Positions 1 to 12,800 of a stretch of 23,092 nucleotides of DNA are shown in pieces. The DNA lies in contig JAIPMN010182119.1 of the NCBI GenBank assembly GCA_020650975.1, forward strand, positions 1-23,092. Direction: 5' to 3'. The position numbers and the translations under genes were made by a program. Source of the stretch: Apostichopus californicus (lineage: Eukaryota > Echinodermata > Holothuroidea > Aspidochirotida > Stichopodidae). The notes under the pieces are model-generated. The model did not search any database, was not told where the DNA came from, and worked only from the letters and a program-made list of their open reading frames with translations. Within the stretch, counting starts at the first letter, position 1; every line of letters starts with the position of its first letter.

Positions 1-1885
1 CAATAGACGAAGAGATTTTGCTGTATCATCTAAATTAACACCCCCTTCATTGCTCTATTGTATACTAATAAGCTATGAGGTTAGCTTCAGAAGTGATGGG
101 TTACATCTTTTTGTGAACAAATCTCAGTGCCCCAATTTATTTCTGGAATATGCTGGATCAGTTAGTTATAGCAATAATTTCTTATTCCTATTCCAGGAAA
201 ACCATTTTTTATGTTGTGGAGGGAGTGGGGTAATGGGGATGGGTCAAAATAGGTAGGTAAAAAGATTTTATCCCAAAGGGTGTTTAATAAAATCTCAAAG
301 CGATTTATTTTAAAGTCACAGAGCCAAAAATTCACACAACGTAGTTCAAGTCTTAAATCATTGAACAAAATTTATTCAATATCAGTTCTAGACAGTCATT
401 CTGGACAATCTGAACAAGCCTGTGACTAAACTAACATTAACAACAATCATTGTATTATATGACATAAAAATAGAACTGTACTTTCCATAAACATTATCAT
501 TCTTAAATTACACTAATGTAATTTGTGACATCAAAGGAGGTTTAAAGAAAACAACTTACATGAAATTTTTTGCTTTAAGCCTACAAAGCAGTTGCATGTC
601 CATCGCTATCAATCGTTGTTGTGAAAAATTAATTAGAATAATCCAGAAGCAAATACAATAAAGGGTAATTTAAACCAAGAAACACTGCACGACGCAACTC
701 ACATGCAAAAATGTTACCCACGCACAACGACACGTACAACACTGACAGGCAACGTGAAATACAGCATCACACGCATTAAAACAATCGAAGACCATTAACA
801 GTGTGTACTGCTGAGTTTCTGAAGAAACACTGTAAAACAAACCAATTGCTGTTGAAGAAACAAAGTCTAAACATGCAAGAGTTCTGCTGCCTCCATTGGT
901 CTTTATTATGACTTTTCTGTCAAATATCATTGGTGATATGGATATTTTGGCTTCCAGATCAAAGGTACGAAGCAAACGTCTGGGAGGTAAATGCTCCTAA
1001 AAAGGTCAATGCCCGTTCCCTTTATATGCACATATTATATGACATCACGGTCACTCCAATACTTGTGTCCAAATGCTTCAAAACATGCCTTTTCTTTCAT
1101 TGTTGATGTTGGGTCTGGAAAATAACCTTTTCATCCTGAATTAAAAGTCTTGAATTTCAATATATTAACACTGAGGGAACCCTGACGGATTGATAATCCA
1201 ACACAATCGTAGAATAGAAAAGGTGTTTCTGGAGGAATTCTCAACCAAGGCTTCCTATACAATGAGTTTTCTCCTGGCAACTTGAATCCAGTGTAATGAC
1301 CATTGGCTGGAAACTCACTTCTGATCCTTTGGAATGCACATTATGGTAGCACAACCCTGACGGGTCTTGCTAGGAACCCCAAGTACCATTGAACCTGTTG
1401 ACCGTAGGCTATGTATTTGTACTGCCTGGGGAAAAATTTTATGAAAGTTCAAAATGTATTAATGTTGGCCCATGATGTCCACAATAATAAGCAAGCATAC
1501 AATGTACAGTTATGGTAACATTTGTTGTGATTTTACACCTTCCATGTATCATGAAACATTCTTTTGTTTCAGAAAATTGATTTGCAAAACTCCAGGCCAA
1601 AGCACTAGCCAAGTAATAATGAGTATGAAATAACACATATGCCTACCTAGCATGGCTGCATAATGCAACTTACATCCCCGAGCCAAACTTTCAGTATGCA
1701 ACCAACCCTAGTACTAGTACTACTACTACTACTTTAAAGTATATATGCCAACAAACAGTACATATGGGTTGTAAGTTACCGTAACACAACGCACAATATG
1801 GTTTAGGGGGTTCCGCGAATTCCAACAACACATGCACAAAATGGAATGGATTTTGTTTTTAAATGCTTCGTTAATAAATTCTTAC
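1..1885. other. No supported gene
   Basis: The stretch is AT-rich with only short open frames, none with a recognisable motif or a consistent set of splice sites. A 101-codon minus-strand frame at 670-975 was considered and not accepted. A TAC microsatellite is the only clear structure. Confidence 0.6.
1718..1733. repeat. TAC trinucleotide microsatellite
   Basis: Five TAC units follow a CTAGTAC flank. A similar, broken tract lies at about 20481-20505. Confidence 0.75.
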
Positions 1886-2160
1886 CACGTTGTATGTTCC
1901 TTGCAATCGTTTCGAACGGATTTCTTCTTCGATATGTTGTGGAGCTTCAATTTCGGCTCGTTAAACAGGCTCGAACTGATACGGTTCTAACACCTCCGGT
2001 CCACCCTCAACGTTCGGTTCAATATTGGCATGATCATCGCCTTCACTCTCTGCTTCGAATATGAGAAAGGTCACTCTAATTATAGCCCAATTTCACTGCC
2101 TGGTGAAGAACCACTATCACTTTGAACTTCGGTTGCCGCAATTAGTTCTGGATCCGCCAT
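1886..2160 (-). pseudogene. Broken N-terminal exon, P2X7-like zinc-domain family (tentative)
   Basis: From ATG at 2160 the minus strand reads MADPELIAATEVQSDSGSSP and stops at 2082. A second frame then runs through AESEGDDHANIEPNVEGGPE and LEPYQFEPV to a TAA at 1963, then on through AEIEAPQHIEEEIRSKRLQG to a good donor (ACGTG|GTAAGA) at 1886. The acidic Ser-rich start and an 'EPYxFEP' motif followed by a Glu/Arg-rich stretch and RLQ.T resemble the N-terminus of the expanded invertebrate and fish 'P2X purinoceptor 7-like' intracellular proteins, as I recall them. The frame change and stop indicate a decayed copy. The Cys-rich exon expected downstream was not found. The family call is from memory and tentative. 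Confidence 0.42.
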
Positions 2161-2303
2161 TTCACAGGAAATTTTGATTTGATATCGCACTTGTGATCGG
2201 TGTTTTGTTTAGTAACTACTAGTGGTATGTGTACTTGTCTACTGTGTACGTGAATGGTATGTTCCGAGGATCGTAAGCAGCGACAACAAATGTGTTCAAA
2301 ACG

Positions 2304-2321
2304 TGACGTCACATGACGTCA
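2304..2321. promoter_or_regulatory. Two CRE palindromes TGACGTCA, 10 bp apart
   Basis: TGACGTCA occurs at 2304-2311 and 2314-2321, one helical turn apart, about 150 bp upstream of the MADP start on the minus strand. The octamer is the consensus site for CREB/ATF bZIP factors. Two in phase just upstream of a start suggest a promoter, but function is inferred. Confidence 0.45.
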
Positions 2322-2649
2322 TGCGAATCGGAAAATTTTCGAGTAAACAAAGTTTCAAACGCCGAAAAGGGTAAATTCATTCTCAATTTTCGACTTGAAA
2401 AATCAAGTTTTAAACTGGCAGATTGGTTGATACATGTTCTAGAGAACATTCTTTGATGGATCCCAAAAATATAGGACTTTGAAATTTTCGTGTCATGGCC
2501 ACTTTAAGTAAAAAATCACAGATTGGTACATAAGACATCAAACAAAACATTGAATGACTTCTTTTTTAAGAACTTCTTGCATTTTCCTCCTATCTAGCTA
2601 CACAAACTCCGCAAAAATCGGCTAAATTGCCTCGGTTATGAAAAGTAGA

Positions 2650-2671
2650 AAACAAATGACGTCATTTGTTT
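2650..2671. promoter_or_regulatory. 22-bp perfect palindrome centred on TGACGTCA
   Basis: The CRE octamer at 2657-2664 is extended by AAACAAA/TTTGTTT arms into a perfect 22-bp palindrome. It lies about 115 bp upstream of the plus-strand start at 2786. With the pair at 2304-2321 it makes the 2161-2785 interval look like a two-way promoter. Confidence 0.45.
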
Positions 2672-2785
2672 ACCAAGTCGAAACTGTATTATATCGTCGC
2701 GGGGAACTGCTTACTGCTACTACATACAGTTGGTATCCACGCATACACAGCATGCATACTGTAGCTAGCTCGCACATATTGAGAA

Positions 2786-2989
2786 ATGGTGGCCGGTGGC
2801 ATTGACCTTACATTTAATTATCATAGCCTTTCGGATTCAGATAGCTACAGCGAAGAAGGCCGAAAAATAGAGGACATGTTTGACAATCTTGGGGAAGTTT
2901 TTCCCTACATGTTCAAACCGGAGAACAGCAAAGAGGGGCTCGGATCGGACAGCAGTGTCGCAATTGCTCGTCTTGACAGAACACAATAG
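2786..2989 (+). CDS. Possible short N-terminal exon with PYMFKPE motif
   Basis: The 67-codon frame begins MVAGGIDLTFNYHSLSDSDS, passes through EEGRKIEDMFDNLGEVFPYM and FKPENSKEG and stops at TAG after ARLDRTQ. The acidic Ser-rich start followed by 'PYMF.PE' and a later 'ARLDRT' echoes the minus-strand fragment at 1886-2160, so both may be first exons of the P2X7-like family. A donor (CAATA|GTAACG) overlaps the stop, so the stop may be intronic. No following exon was seen on the plus strand before the DED/ZU5 gene, so this may be an orphan fragment. Confidence 0.4.
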   Translation: MVAGGIDLTFNYHSLSDSDSYSEEGRKIEDMFDNLGEVFPYMFKPENSKEGLGSDSSVAIARLDRTQ

Positions 2990-3469
2990 TAACGTTAGGC
3001 CTAGCGTACTATATAGGCTAGTTGTGTGACTGGTTAGGCCTAGATCCGATATTGTTACCTAACTTTCCCCATGATAGAAATAACTCGGAAATAAATTTTG
3101 GTCTTAGGCAGCTAGGCTAGCTGAGTGCAGTGTTACTGAGCTATCATTGTTAGATGAACACAAACATTTGCGCAATTCTATGTACTGTTGTGCACCCATT
3201 TTTAGATATTTTGTTGACTGTTTACGTCTGTGATCTTGGTTAGCACATTTTGCCTATGTCGTTTTGGTCACCGTGGTAGTTCCCCCATGACGTCTATCAT
3301 CTTATGGGATGAGCTTGGTAATTAACTTAATTAAAACAGCTAAGAAACAATCGTGGAACTCCAAATTTGAAATATAGGGTTTGATATATAACTTCTCAAT
3401 CTGTGGAAGTTTGAAGGGAATCTGCTACGTGTCACTTGACCCTTAAAGTTTCAAAGTCTTAACAAGTTT
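2990..3469. other. Intergenic or 3' untranslated stretch
   Basis: This lies directly downstream of the stop of the DED/ZU5 gene, so part is probably its 3' UTR. It contains palindromic TAGGCCTA twice (2996-3003, 3035-3042) and CAGCTAG-G-CTAGCTG at 3109-3123, with no coding signal. Confidence 0.5.
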
Positions 3470-3801
3470 TTATAAAGCACAAACCATTTTCTTATCATCT
3501 ACCTCTCCTTCGTTTTCCTTTCCATTCTTCTCGCGTGACGTATCGATGTACTCCAGCACCAGTCTTGCCACCTTATTAAAGTCAATAGCTTTCAATCCTT
3601 CATAAAGTCTGATCATTCTCTCTGGCATGATGAGCTCTCTTTCATCCAATATTTTCATCAGCATCTTTCCAGATTCCGCTGCTGTCTGAATTTTTTCATT
3701 TTCTGCTGGCTTGAGTGCAAACAACATGCCTAGCTTTCCACAATGTTCTTTATCCAGAAGCTTTGCAATGTCTCCTCTCAACTTTTCATATTTGTGTAAG
3801 C
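3470..3801 (-). CDS. Last exon: third, C-terminal DED-like domain
   Basis: The acceptor is CTCACTTTCAG, phase 1 in, with TAA at 3472-3470. It has 110 codons, starting GLHKYEKLRGDIAKLLDKEH and including KLGMLFALKPAENEKI, then LMKILDERELIMPERMIRLY and EGLKAIDFNKVARLVLEYID. 'L..(L/I)LDEREL(I)...(R/L)L.EGL..ID' is close to the 'L...LE..g.l...nl..L.eLL..I.R.dL' pattern of DEDs, so DED is preferred over the classical death domain found at this place in PIDD1, UNC5 and ankyrin. The last 20 or so residues (KNGKENEGEVDDKK, then MVCAL) are a charged tail. No polyadenylation signal close downstream was evident. Confidence 0.88.
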
Positions 3802-6800
3802 CTGAAAGTGAGGACATAACATCCACTTTACATTCGAAAAAAATATAGTAAAGACTAGATATCACATGTAGATTATTAGAGCGCCTGAATCACACACATG
3901 CTAATTGAGTGTTATGTTTGAACAATGAGTGATGTTCACAGCTAACATGCACAAGTACACAACTGACCCACAGGAAATATTCAACCAGCATGGCGAACTT
4001 CACAATAAATTGGTGATGCATACTGTCCAAAACTTGCTAGCAACTTTTCAACTTTAAGCCCTTGTATTGTGGATAAATTCTAGTCTAGTATACAGCTGCA
4101 CTTTCAAAGATGCTTTGAGCTACAAAGTAGGAAGTGAGTATACTAACTAACTTGAAAGCGTGCAAGTAGGACTTAGAAATCTTTTGGGCTCAGCAGCATG
4201 ATTAACTTTCTTTCCATTAAAAATGTTTTTGTTGATGAAATGTTTTTCCAATAAACTAAGTTGATATAAGTAACACTCAGGTGTGTCTACAGCTAAAACC
4301 AAACGCTTTTACCTTTTCACCTCTAGTTAGACACACATCTGGGTCCATGTTCTCTACGTGTGCCTATTTTTTCATCTCCACTAATATACACTGACCTGGT
4401 GTATGTCTAGGATAATGAGCATTCATTTCTCTCCTTCCAACTTCACTTAGATGCTGGTCAGGGGGACTTCTAAAACTAGCTCCACCCAGTCCACCCATTT
4501 GTTCCACTTCCACATTAAAACTCACCTGGGTGCAGAATTTCCTGGCTTTCTGGAGATAAGAGAATGTCTTTCACCTGAAGGAGAAAACAAATACAAAAAT
4601 TACTTGACTAATGGAAATTTAAATTTAAGAATGTTAACATATAATTTTACAGGCTATCTATCACACCCCTATGAATGATAAGGTTTAAAGTAGGAATGTA
4701 ATGTAAAAAAAATAGGGCTGTAAAAGACAGATAATAACAAATAATAAATGTGTGAAATCCCAAAAGAAAAAGGAAAAGGGATGCTAATGACAACATACCT
4801 ACTATGTATGCAGTATTCACTAATTAGTACCTAAGATACCCACACAAAATAAAGTGTCCCATAACTGTTGAACTGTGTATGTAATGAACACACAGATCAT
4901 ATGTACACTTTCTCAGCGATTCACTGCATTTTAAGTTACTCATTATTTACGAAGCCACATGAAAGAGTCCGAAAATGTTGGAAAACAGGATAAAAATATG
5001 AAACGTAAGAATACCAGGATCACTGGTGACTTCAAAAAAATTCATGAATAAACTAATACTATAATTCAATTAGGTATTGTTATCATCCACACTGAATATT
5101 ACAAAGAAAAGGATAATGAGAGAAGTCAGTCACAGCGCTGACATTATTCAATGACACAAAAGAGTTATTTTTATAAGCTTGGAAACAGGTCCAAGACTTC
5201 CAACAGACAGGACATTACTAACAAATAAATGAGCAGACGGGAGAAGATGACGCTTAATAATATGTAGTGAAGAGACATATGAGAAGACAAACAGCTGGAA
5301 GACAATCAGCAGACATAACTCACCTTTGATTGGAGGATAAGGGCTGTCTGGTTCATTTCATGTTGTGATACTTTTAACTTCACATCAACCATGTCAGTCT
5401 TTCCATCTTTGTCCCTTGTAAGTCTGAACTGATGAAAAACTCTACTGGCAGCACAGAGGTGATCAATGTCTACATGCTAATAGATAACATATATTGAAAA
5501 TCAATGTTCTGAGGATGAAAAGGCTTGTTAAGTATTCAAAGAAACGGTGCCACATATAATATATAAGAATTAAGGAAAAGCTGGTAAGCAACCAACACTT
5601 GTGGTCAAGCTGGGGGCAGCTGGTGAAGAGTATACTTCCTATTGTTAATAAGAATTCCATAACATTATTCAGGTTTAGATTGTTACCAGGGGTAGGCACC
5701 CGACAGAAATATATTCAAGCCATGGATATTCATGTCATTGTGGATGGCTTATATCAATCATTCTCTGTTTGATGAGAGTTCAGAGATTTACTATCCAGGC
5801 ATGTAATTTTCTCAATCATTCCTGCTCTCAGGACAGCCACCTAATCAGCATCCCAATCCAAGAACTGAGAGAGTGCCACAGCATCTGAACGCTGTCTCAC
5901 ATACAAATGGAGGTGAATTATAGACATCCCACAATCATCATTACCAAAGTAAAGCTACATTGAAAGAAGCTGTTTGCAAAACCGTACAAAAGAACATAGG
6001 ACCAAACTTCACTTCTTTATTCACAGACCAGGAACACAGACCCCAACAAGATCCTGCTCAACAACATTACACAGACGAAGTTTGCCTATAATTTCCTTCT
6101 GGGTTCCTTCTGGGATTTTGAACCAGAAACCACATAGTTGTAGGGCAACACTCTAACTGTGCTACAAAATTTGGTATACATCATATAACAAATCCTTAAC
6201 TATAAGTCTTGTAATGTTAAAAGACAAACATTAATAACATTGGTAATTACAAACCTTTGTTGATTCTTCCTTCGTCAGATGGTAACCATCACCAGGTGAT
6301 GACATGTTCAGATCAATGTAAGAAACATGAGCTCTGCCGTCATTTAATGTCCGGGTTATTGGAAATGTTGTATAGTTTCCTAGACATAGTTTAGAGTGGT
6401 GGTCCTCCAACAGCAACTAAAACGTAACAACAAGAAAATGTAAATTGGTAAGAAACAAGCAGAGAGTTAATTATACAATTTTTTGCACCTTCACTCTGTC
6501 AGGGATAAGCCCGGGGTTAAAAACAAAATCATTGTGGGCGATACTAAACTAACACTGAAGCTCTGAGAAATGAAAGGTTTAAAGAAAACATTTTGGTGCC
6601 TATTTTATAAAGAATTCTGATTTTATTAAAGCACTCAAAGAAAAGTTTTCACAATCAAAATGTCGTTTTCACCCTACTCAATCATGGTGACCCATATTTC
6701 AAAAGTCACTAATCATAAAATGTACACAATGGTCAGTTTAAATCTGGAATAATGTTCAGCAGCTACATCACTACACTTCTCCTCAGTTGTCCCTAATCTA

Positions 6801-9800
6801 ATGATACTAAAATGTTTGAAAATCATGAGAAACTTAAGAAAATATCGTTGCAATAATGCTCAAGTTGGGAATGTTATGAAAATCCAGAGAAAAAAAATGC
6901 GGTATAGGTTCTACTTTGCTTATGCTACAGTGTGTTAGGATAATAGTTTTTGTACCCCTGCAGGTTGGATAATCATACAGTAACGCTGTCGTTAAAAATT
7001 CACGAGAGGTGCAAATTTCGAAGGTAGAAAAGAAATTACGGAAATCTGCCAATTCGCGGAAAAAGCTCATGTCTGCTCTGTACAGAGAGATCAATACTGC
7101 TATAGCAAGTCACATCATATAGTTTCCATAATTTTCTCACATTACCAATGTTGCTTGTTTCTTCAGATCCTCCCACCCTCTAAATCCTTGTTGAGCAAAT
7201 GATGAGCCACAATCAAAATTTGGGTCATCTGCATATTGGAAACACATATTTTATAAGAAAATGAAATTTTGACCTAAGAAATAAATTATAAATGCTAGTA
7301 AAAAAAAAAATCGGCCTTCAATAAGACTATCAGGATTCTTCAGTTACGACTATGGGGATACTGTCAGTTTCATCTAAGCGCAAACACTTTTTGACAGAAA
7401 CATGTGTCATGTCAAAGTCAAGTTTAAATATTTGCATTTCAAATGTAACAAAACTTTCTTTGTGATATGCTACGATGAATCAATAAATTATGTCACACAA
7501 ATGTGCCACTAACAAATCACTGCATAATTTGCCAATCACTATAAGAATCATGAAAGAAAGTAACATTGCCAGTATCAGACTTACAAATCTCAATATGAAA
7601 CAAAACTATTACATATATCACCATGGTAAAACGAAATTATCCTCACATTGTACTCTTCATCAATGTCCTTACAGAAACAAACAGTTATTAAGACATCATT
7701 TCTGGCATCAAGTATCCCGTCAACAAATGGAACAACACGGAATATATGCTTCTGTTCTGTTTCTTGGCTGACTAAATTAACAAAGACGTAGCTCAGGATG
7801 TTAATATCAAGACTGATCTTCTCCTGGTCTAGCTTCCAATCAATATATTTCTCTTCAGTCCAAGTTGTTTCACCTATAACAAGTAATATTATACAAAATA
7901 TATTATTTGTTAAACTTACATACAGTAAATATCAAGAGCGTATTAAATAATATATATCTAGAATATAAACGAACTGATTTTCCGCATATAACTCATTGTA
8001 CTTCTCCTGGTACATTCATCAAATGCATTTAAAGTGCTTATTGGTCACCATCTTTACCTTCTTGTAAATTTTTTTCAACTTTCAGACCAGTGAAGATGAT
8101 AGCATCGTGTCGATCTGGCTCAGGGATAACAGCAGAGTGAGGAATAGTCAGCTGGGCTGGCTTGTTGAGGGCGAGTCCTTCTGGCTCTAATTTTATCAGG
8201 GGTGTCATTCTGAATCTACGAGCACTTCCAGGGAGGTGTACATCGGGATAATAGATCACTTTAACAGCAATTACACGATCAAAGGATAAAGCATCTTCAG
8301 GAATAGTCAGATGTACCCCCATGATGCTAATAGTTCCACCTTCATTATTTATCCTGTGTTCAATGTATGAATGATGGTACCTCATTTCAAGTATTTGTGA
8401 ACCTTTACTTTGTTTTGGTAGTTCTTCTCTCTCTGTTCTCTCCATCAAACTTTCCTTACTATGGTCATGGTCTTCTTCTCTTTCATCAGAACCTTGTGAT
8501 GGAGTTGATTCATCATCAGTGTCAAGTTTGACATTTTCAACTGAAAACAGAATAATGGAAACACAAACACCTTAAAATGAAGCTTTGACGATTAAAACTA
8601 AATTTGCTGTACTATGCCACATTCATTTCTAATCAGAGAATACTTGATTGCTCAAATTTTGCATAGAGTTTTGTCTCCTATAAGTACTATGGTTCCTGTG
8701 TATTAAAACTGCTATGCATCTTTGCACTTGCATAGCAATTTGCACATTTTGCATAGTATTTTCGATGTGATACTGCTGGATAAATTAAATTTTTACCTGC
8801 TAATATAAAGTTCTTCATCAACACAAAACCCTTACAATAGATTTACGACATATATATTATTGAAGGAATAATTATACAAAATGTAATAACTATGTAACAC
8901 AAGCTTTATGTTGTTAGAGAATTTGACCAATGGCAACAGAAAAACAGGAGTATAAGGAGAATCTAGCATCGTGTCTGAGAGTGACCAGATGACTTCAATG
9001 GATCCTTGAAGTATTGGCTAATCCATGGGACCTAAATATTTGATCTTTTTTCTATTTTCAATCTTTTATTATAAAGAAAGGAACCAAATGGCAACAAATA
9101 TTTGGTCAAAAGATCCACTTGTAATTAATAGTTAAGAACAAAAAATTGCCCGAATATTAACCTCTGACTCACACACATTTTTAGAGTTTTAACTGCACTG
9201 TACTATATTTGCTTTATGTATTCTGGTTACATCATTATATTCATTCTTACCAGGCCAGTCAAGTAGTTTTGGTGATCGGTTTTCTTCAAACTGAAAGGGG
9301 TTAACTTTAGACTGATATGGAGCTAAGAGATATTCATTTGTTTGGTTAAGCTGAATATAAACCAAACCCTTTTGTAGGTTAGTGACATCATACATATTGA
9401 TGATGTTTTGTGTCTTCATGAAGTTAATCAGAGTGATTCCTGGTGTCACTACCAGAGAAACCCGGCGTAGCATATCAGTATCTGCTGGTGGTAGACCAAA
9501 CAGAGTTGCTAATTTCAGAGTGCTGTCTAGAGAAAGATCTTCGGCAACATTGACCAATAATCTGCCGTAATCAGCTGAAATGTAAATAACAGTAAGAAAA
9601 AATATAGTTAAGAATCCCACTCTGCACAACAAACAAATTGATATAACTGATTATTATATAATGGATGAGATCACATTTTCCTATTTATCAATTGCATATT
9701 AGATTGTGTTCTATGTCTTAATACATAATAACAAAATACATTTCTTTTAAGTCGGTACAATATCGGAAGATGATATAAGTTGTGTGGAATCTGAGTGAAT

Positions 9801-12800
9801 TTAATTGGAGGGGGGGGGGGGGTTACTTGACGTTGTCAGGCAGGTATACTATGGGCGGTTGTGAGTGTGCGTGTGTGTATGTGATAACCTAGCTTGTAAA
9901 CATGATATCTTAAGATGGGTAACCTCTCCAGTTATCGTATCTGGCATTTGGCATCCCCATAATTAGTACAAGAACCTTATTGTTTTGGGTGAAGGTCAAA
10001 GTTCAACAGAGGGAAGGAAATCATACATCCAAGGTAGGAAAGCCTTATGTAATAAAAGGTTTCTACACAGATTGATCTAGGTAAGAGTTCACATAAGATC
10101 ACTAGTGGTCAAAACTTGAAATCCTTGTGTACAAGATACACTCTGTAAAGCCTTATAAATGCCAACTTTGTAAACTTGACATCTAAACATAGGTTACATA
10201 GCTCATACTTTGCATGTCTCTTTCTACATAGTGAGTACATGAACTCTATCTTTTGGGGGCAGCAAACGTCTAGATGACAAATTATCAAATAGATCTCATC
10301 AGGTTAAATATTAAAAATGCAAAGTTAGCTCTTTGTTGTAAGAGTAAGCAAACAATATAAATTATCAACAGCAAACAATGTCTCTCTGTCTTTCTTTCAT
10401 CGTTGTGGTGTTACGTCACACGATTCTCTGTCATCAAACCATTTAAGCCCTGCCTCTCTTTAGATTGATATTGTTCTCCATGTGCAGTATGAACTTCAGC
10501 CAGGGTTATTAGCTTGCAACTACTCTTGTGATGCATATGATATGGAATGTATCTAAGGCAAGTAACTGCTGGGAGGGTTTACCCTCTGGTTAAATTACTG
10601 CTGATGTAACTGCTCACACACACAACAAGCATCGGTGTTAACATAGCATCTTAAACTGTCACTGTTTTGATGACACAAAAGTAGAAACATTATAAAGCGA
10701 AATTAGGTAAGGCTTTTATTTTCTACAATATTTCACAAGAAGACATTGGAGGTGTCGTTATACCTAATGTTATTAGCTTGTTGACCCCAGTAACATAGCT
10801 AGACATCACACTATAAACTAAGAACACATACAAACCATACAGGGTCTTGTGATGTGCTCCTGTTGCTCCTAACAATGTATGTTGCATGAACACTTTGTCA
10901 GAAATTGAAAGAGTTTCTTATCCAACAGAATGTCACTATGGCTGCCATTTAAGGTTGATATTAATTGCTTTAGTTTGGATGAGGACGATGTTGAGATATA
11001 TTTTCTCTGTGTCAGAAAATGCTTGATCTGCATTTTTGAGGCAATGTAAGGCAATTAGATTTGTGTTGCTAAGGAACACTGAATCCTGTCGTCTGCTACT
11101 CATGTCAATGTACACTATGCATGTACAGTCCTGATATGCTGTATGTGATTCATGCAGTCCCACCTATTTAAACTACCAACTCTGTAATTGAAACATTGCA
11201 GTAAATATTGATACGTGCATCACTCAGCTAAACTTCCGGGTTTGTTAAGTTTTTGTTAAGGACTGAGGCAGTTATCTGATGATGACATTAGTTGTAGAAG
11301 GGATACGTGAATACAAGGCGAAGAATGGAAGTTAAGTGCTACCATGGAGCACATCACATGAACCTCCATTGTTATGTTTAAGTTGTTACACATCTCCTAA
11401 TTGACATACTCAAACTTGTCTAGCCTCTTGTTTAAATGTATTCTATGATCGGCTCCCAAACGACCTTACTTAAATTTCTATAATTTTTGTTCAGATTAAC
11501 AACAGATAACTAGATACATTGTTTTGTTTGTCTATTTAGTAAAGTATAAGTCTCTCCTGACAAAAAACAATTATCCAGCTATAGTACTTTCAAGGTTTCT
11601 ACACTTTCCCCTTGCTGAGCTCAAATGACCTCTGACCTTCAAATAGAGTTACTGGGCTCTTACAAGTGCTCATTAGAGTATATCGTATCTCACTATGATA
11701 TCTGATCAAATTGTCTATCTTATAATGCCATGTTTAAAGTTTCCAGGATGTAACCTCTGCTGAACCCAAATAACCTGATCCCTTTACCAAAACAATAGGG
11801 TTTGTACTCATTATAGAGAAGCCATAGCCATATACACCAGATAGTGCAGTTTTCTATCTGGAAATATCGTATTTAGATAGTGTTCATGTTTTCAAACCTG
11901 GTGACCCAAGTGCACTCTGACCCACATCAAATTATGTACAAACTATACAACACACAAGGTCATCATACTTTCATTTTCTGGTTGTAGTGGTATAGCACTT
12001 TTGATATATTAACATTTTGCCCTCGGCTGACCCCAAATGACCTTTTATCTTAACCACAAATAATAGGTTTCGCTGAACTGATTACAGAAATCCAGAAGCC
12101 ACATATAAGAATTAAAAAGGCTTCCGTGAGAAATCATGTTTACAATATTGTCACAATAATATTTCCTCCGTTGACCTCAAATGACCTTTGACATTCACAA
12201 ATATCACTACAGATCATCTGCTCACCAACGTCAAGCTCCACACCAAGTTTGAACTCCCTCAAATGACAATTTTACTACTACCAACCACAACAACCCCAAA
12301 CCAGTTCTACCTAAGGGCAACCTCCATACCAAATGTGAAATGTACCCAAAGGGTCACAAACACATACACACACAACATACACATACATCACCATCGCATA
12401 GATTTCCTCTGCCTTTGGCAAGAAATCATGTTTCCATGATACTCCTTGATTCATTAACACCTCTGGAAAGCTCACTTGACTTTCAATATATTAACATAGT
12501 AACAGTTTGACAATCCATCCTACACTACATAAATTAAATCAAGTCACCACCTCCCCTCACCCTCTTCCTACATTTCCCCTGAAAGCTTTGAAATTCTGCA
12601 AGTAGGACTATTTAAGGACTACATAACGGTACATTATACTGCCTGGAAATTTACCACATGCAGCAGTAATTATCTTTTCATTGTGATCTTACCTGCCAAA
12701 GTTGATCCCTGTGATATGTTTAGAGTTTCACGTTCTGCAAGTATGGTGTCTTCCTCCGTTACATAAGCGGATGAAGCCTGCAAATAAAATGCATAGGAAA

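Noticed and set aside
670..975. 101-codon minus-strand frame beginning MLRTFDLEAKISISP
   Set aside because: It has no recognisable motif, no neighbouring exon with a matching phase, and a composition like the surrounding DNA. A decayed exon cannot be excluded.
2996..3123. TAGGCCTA and CAGCTAGGCTAGCTG palindromes
   Set aside because: Similar TAGGC/GCCTA palindromes recur elsewhere in the window (16.4 kb, right edge), so they look like a genome-wide habit, not a specific site.
9382..9570. 62-codon plus-strand frame
   Set aside because: It is the shadow of the second DED exon on the opposite strand.
12188..12439. 83-codon plus-strand frame rich in Thr, Pro and His
   Set aside because: It is low-complexity intron sequence (CACA-rich), antisense to the gene, with no domain.
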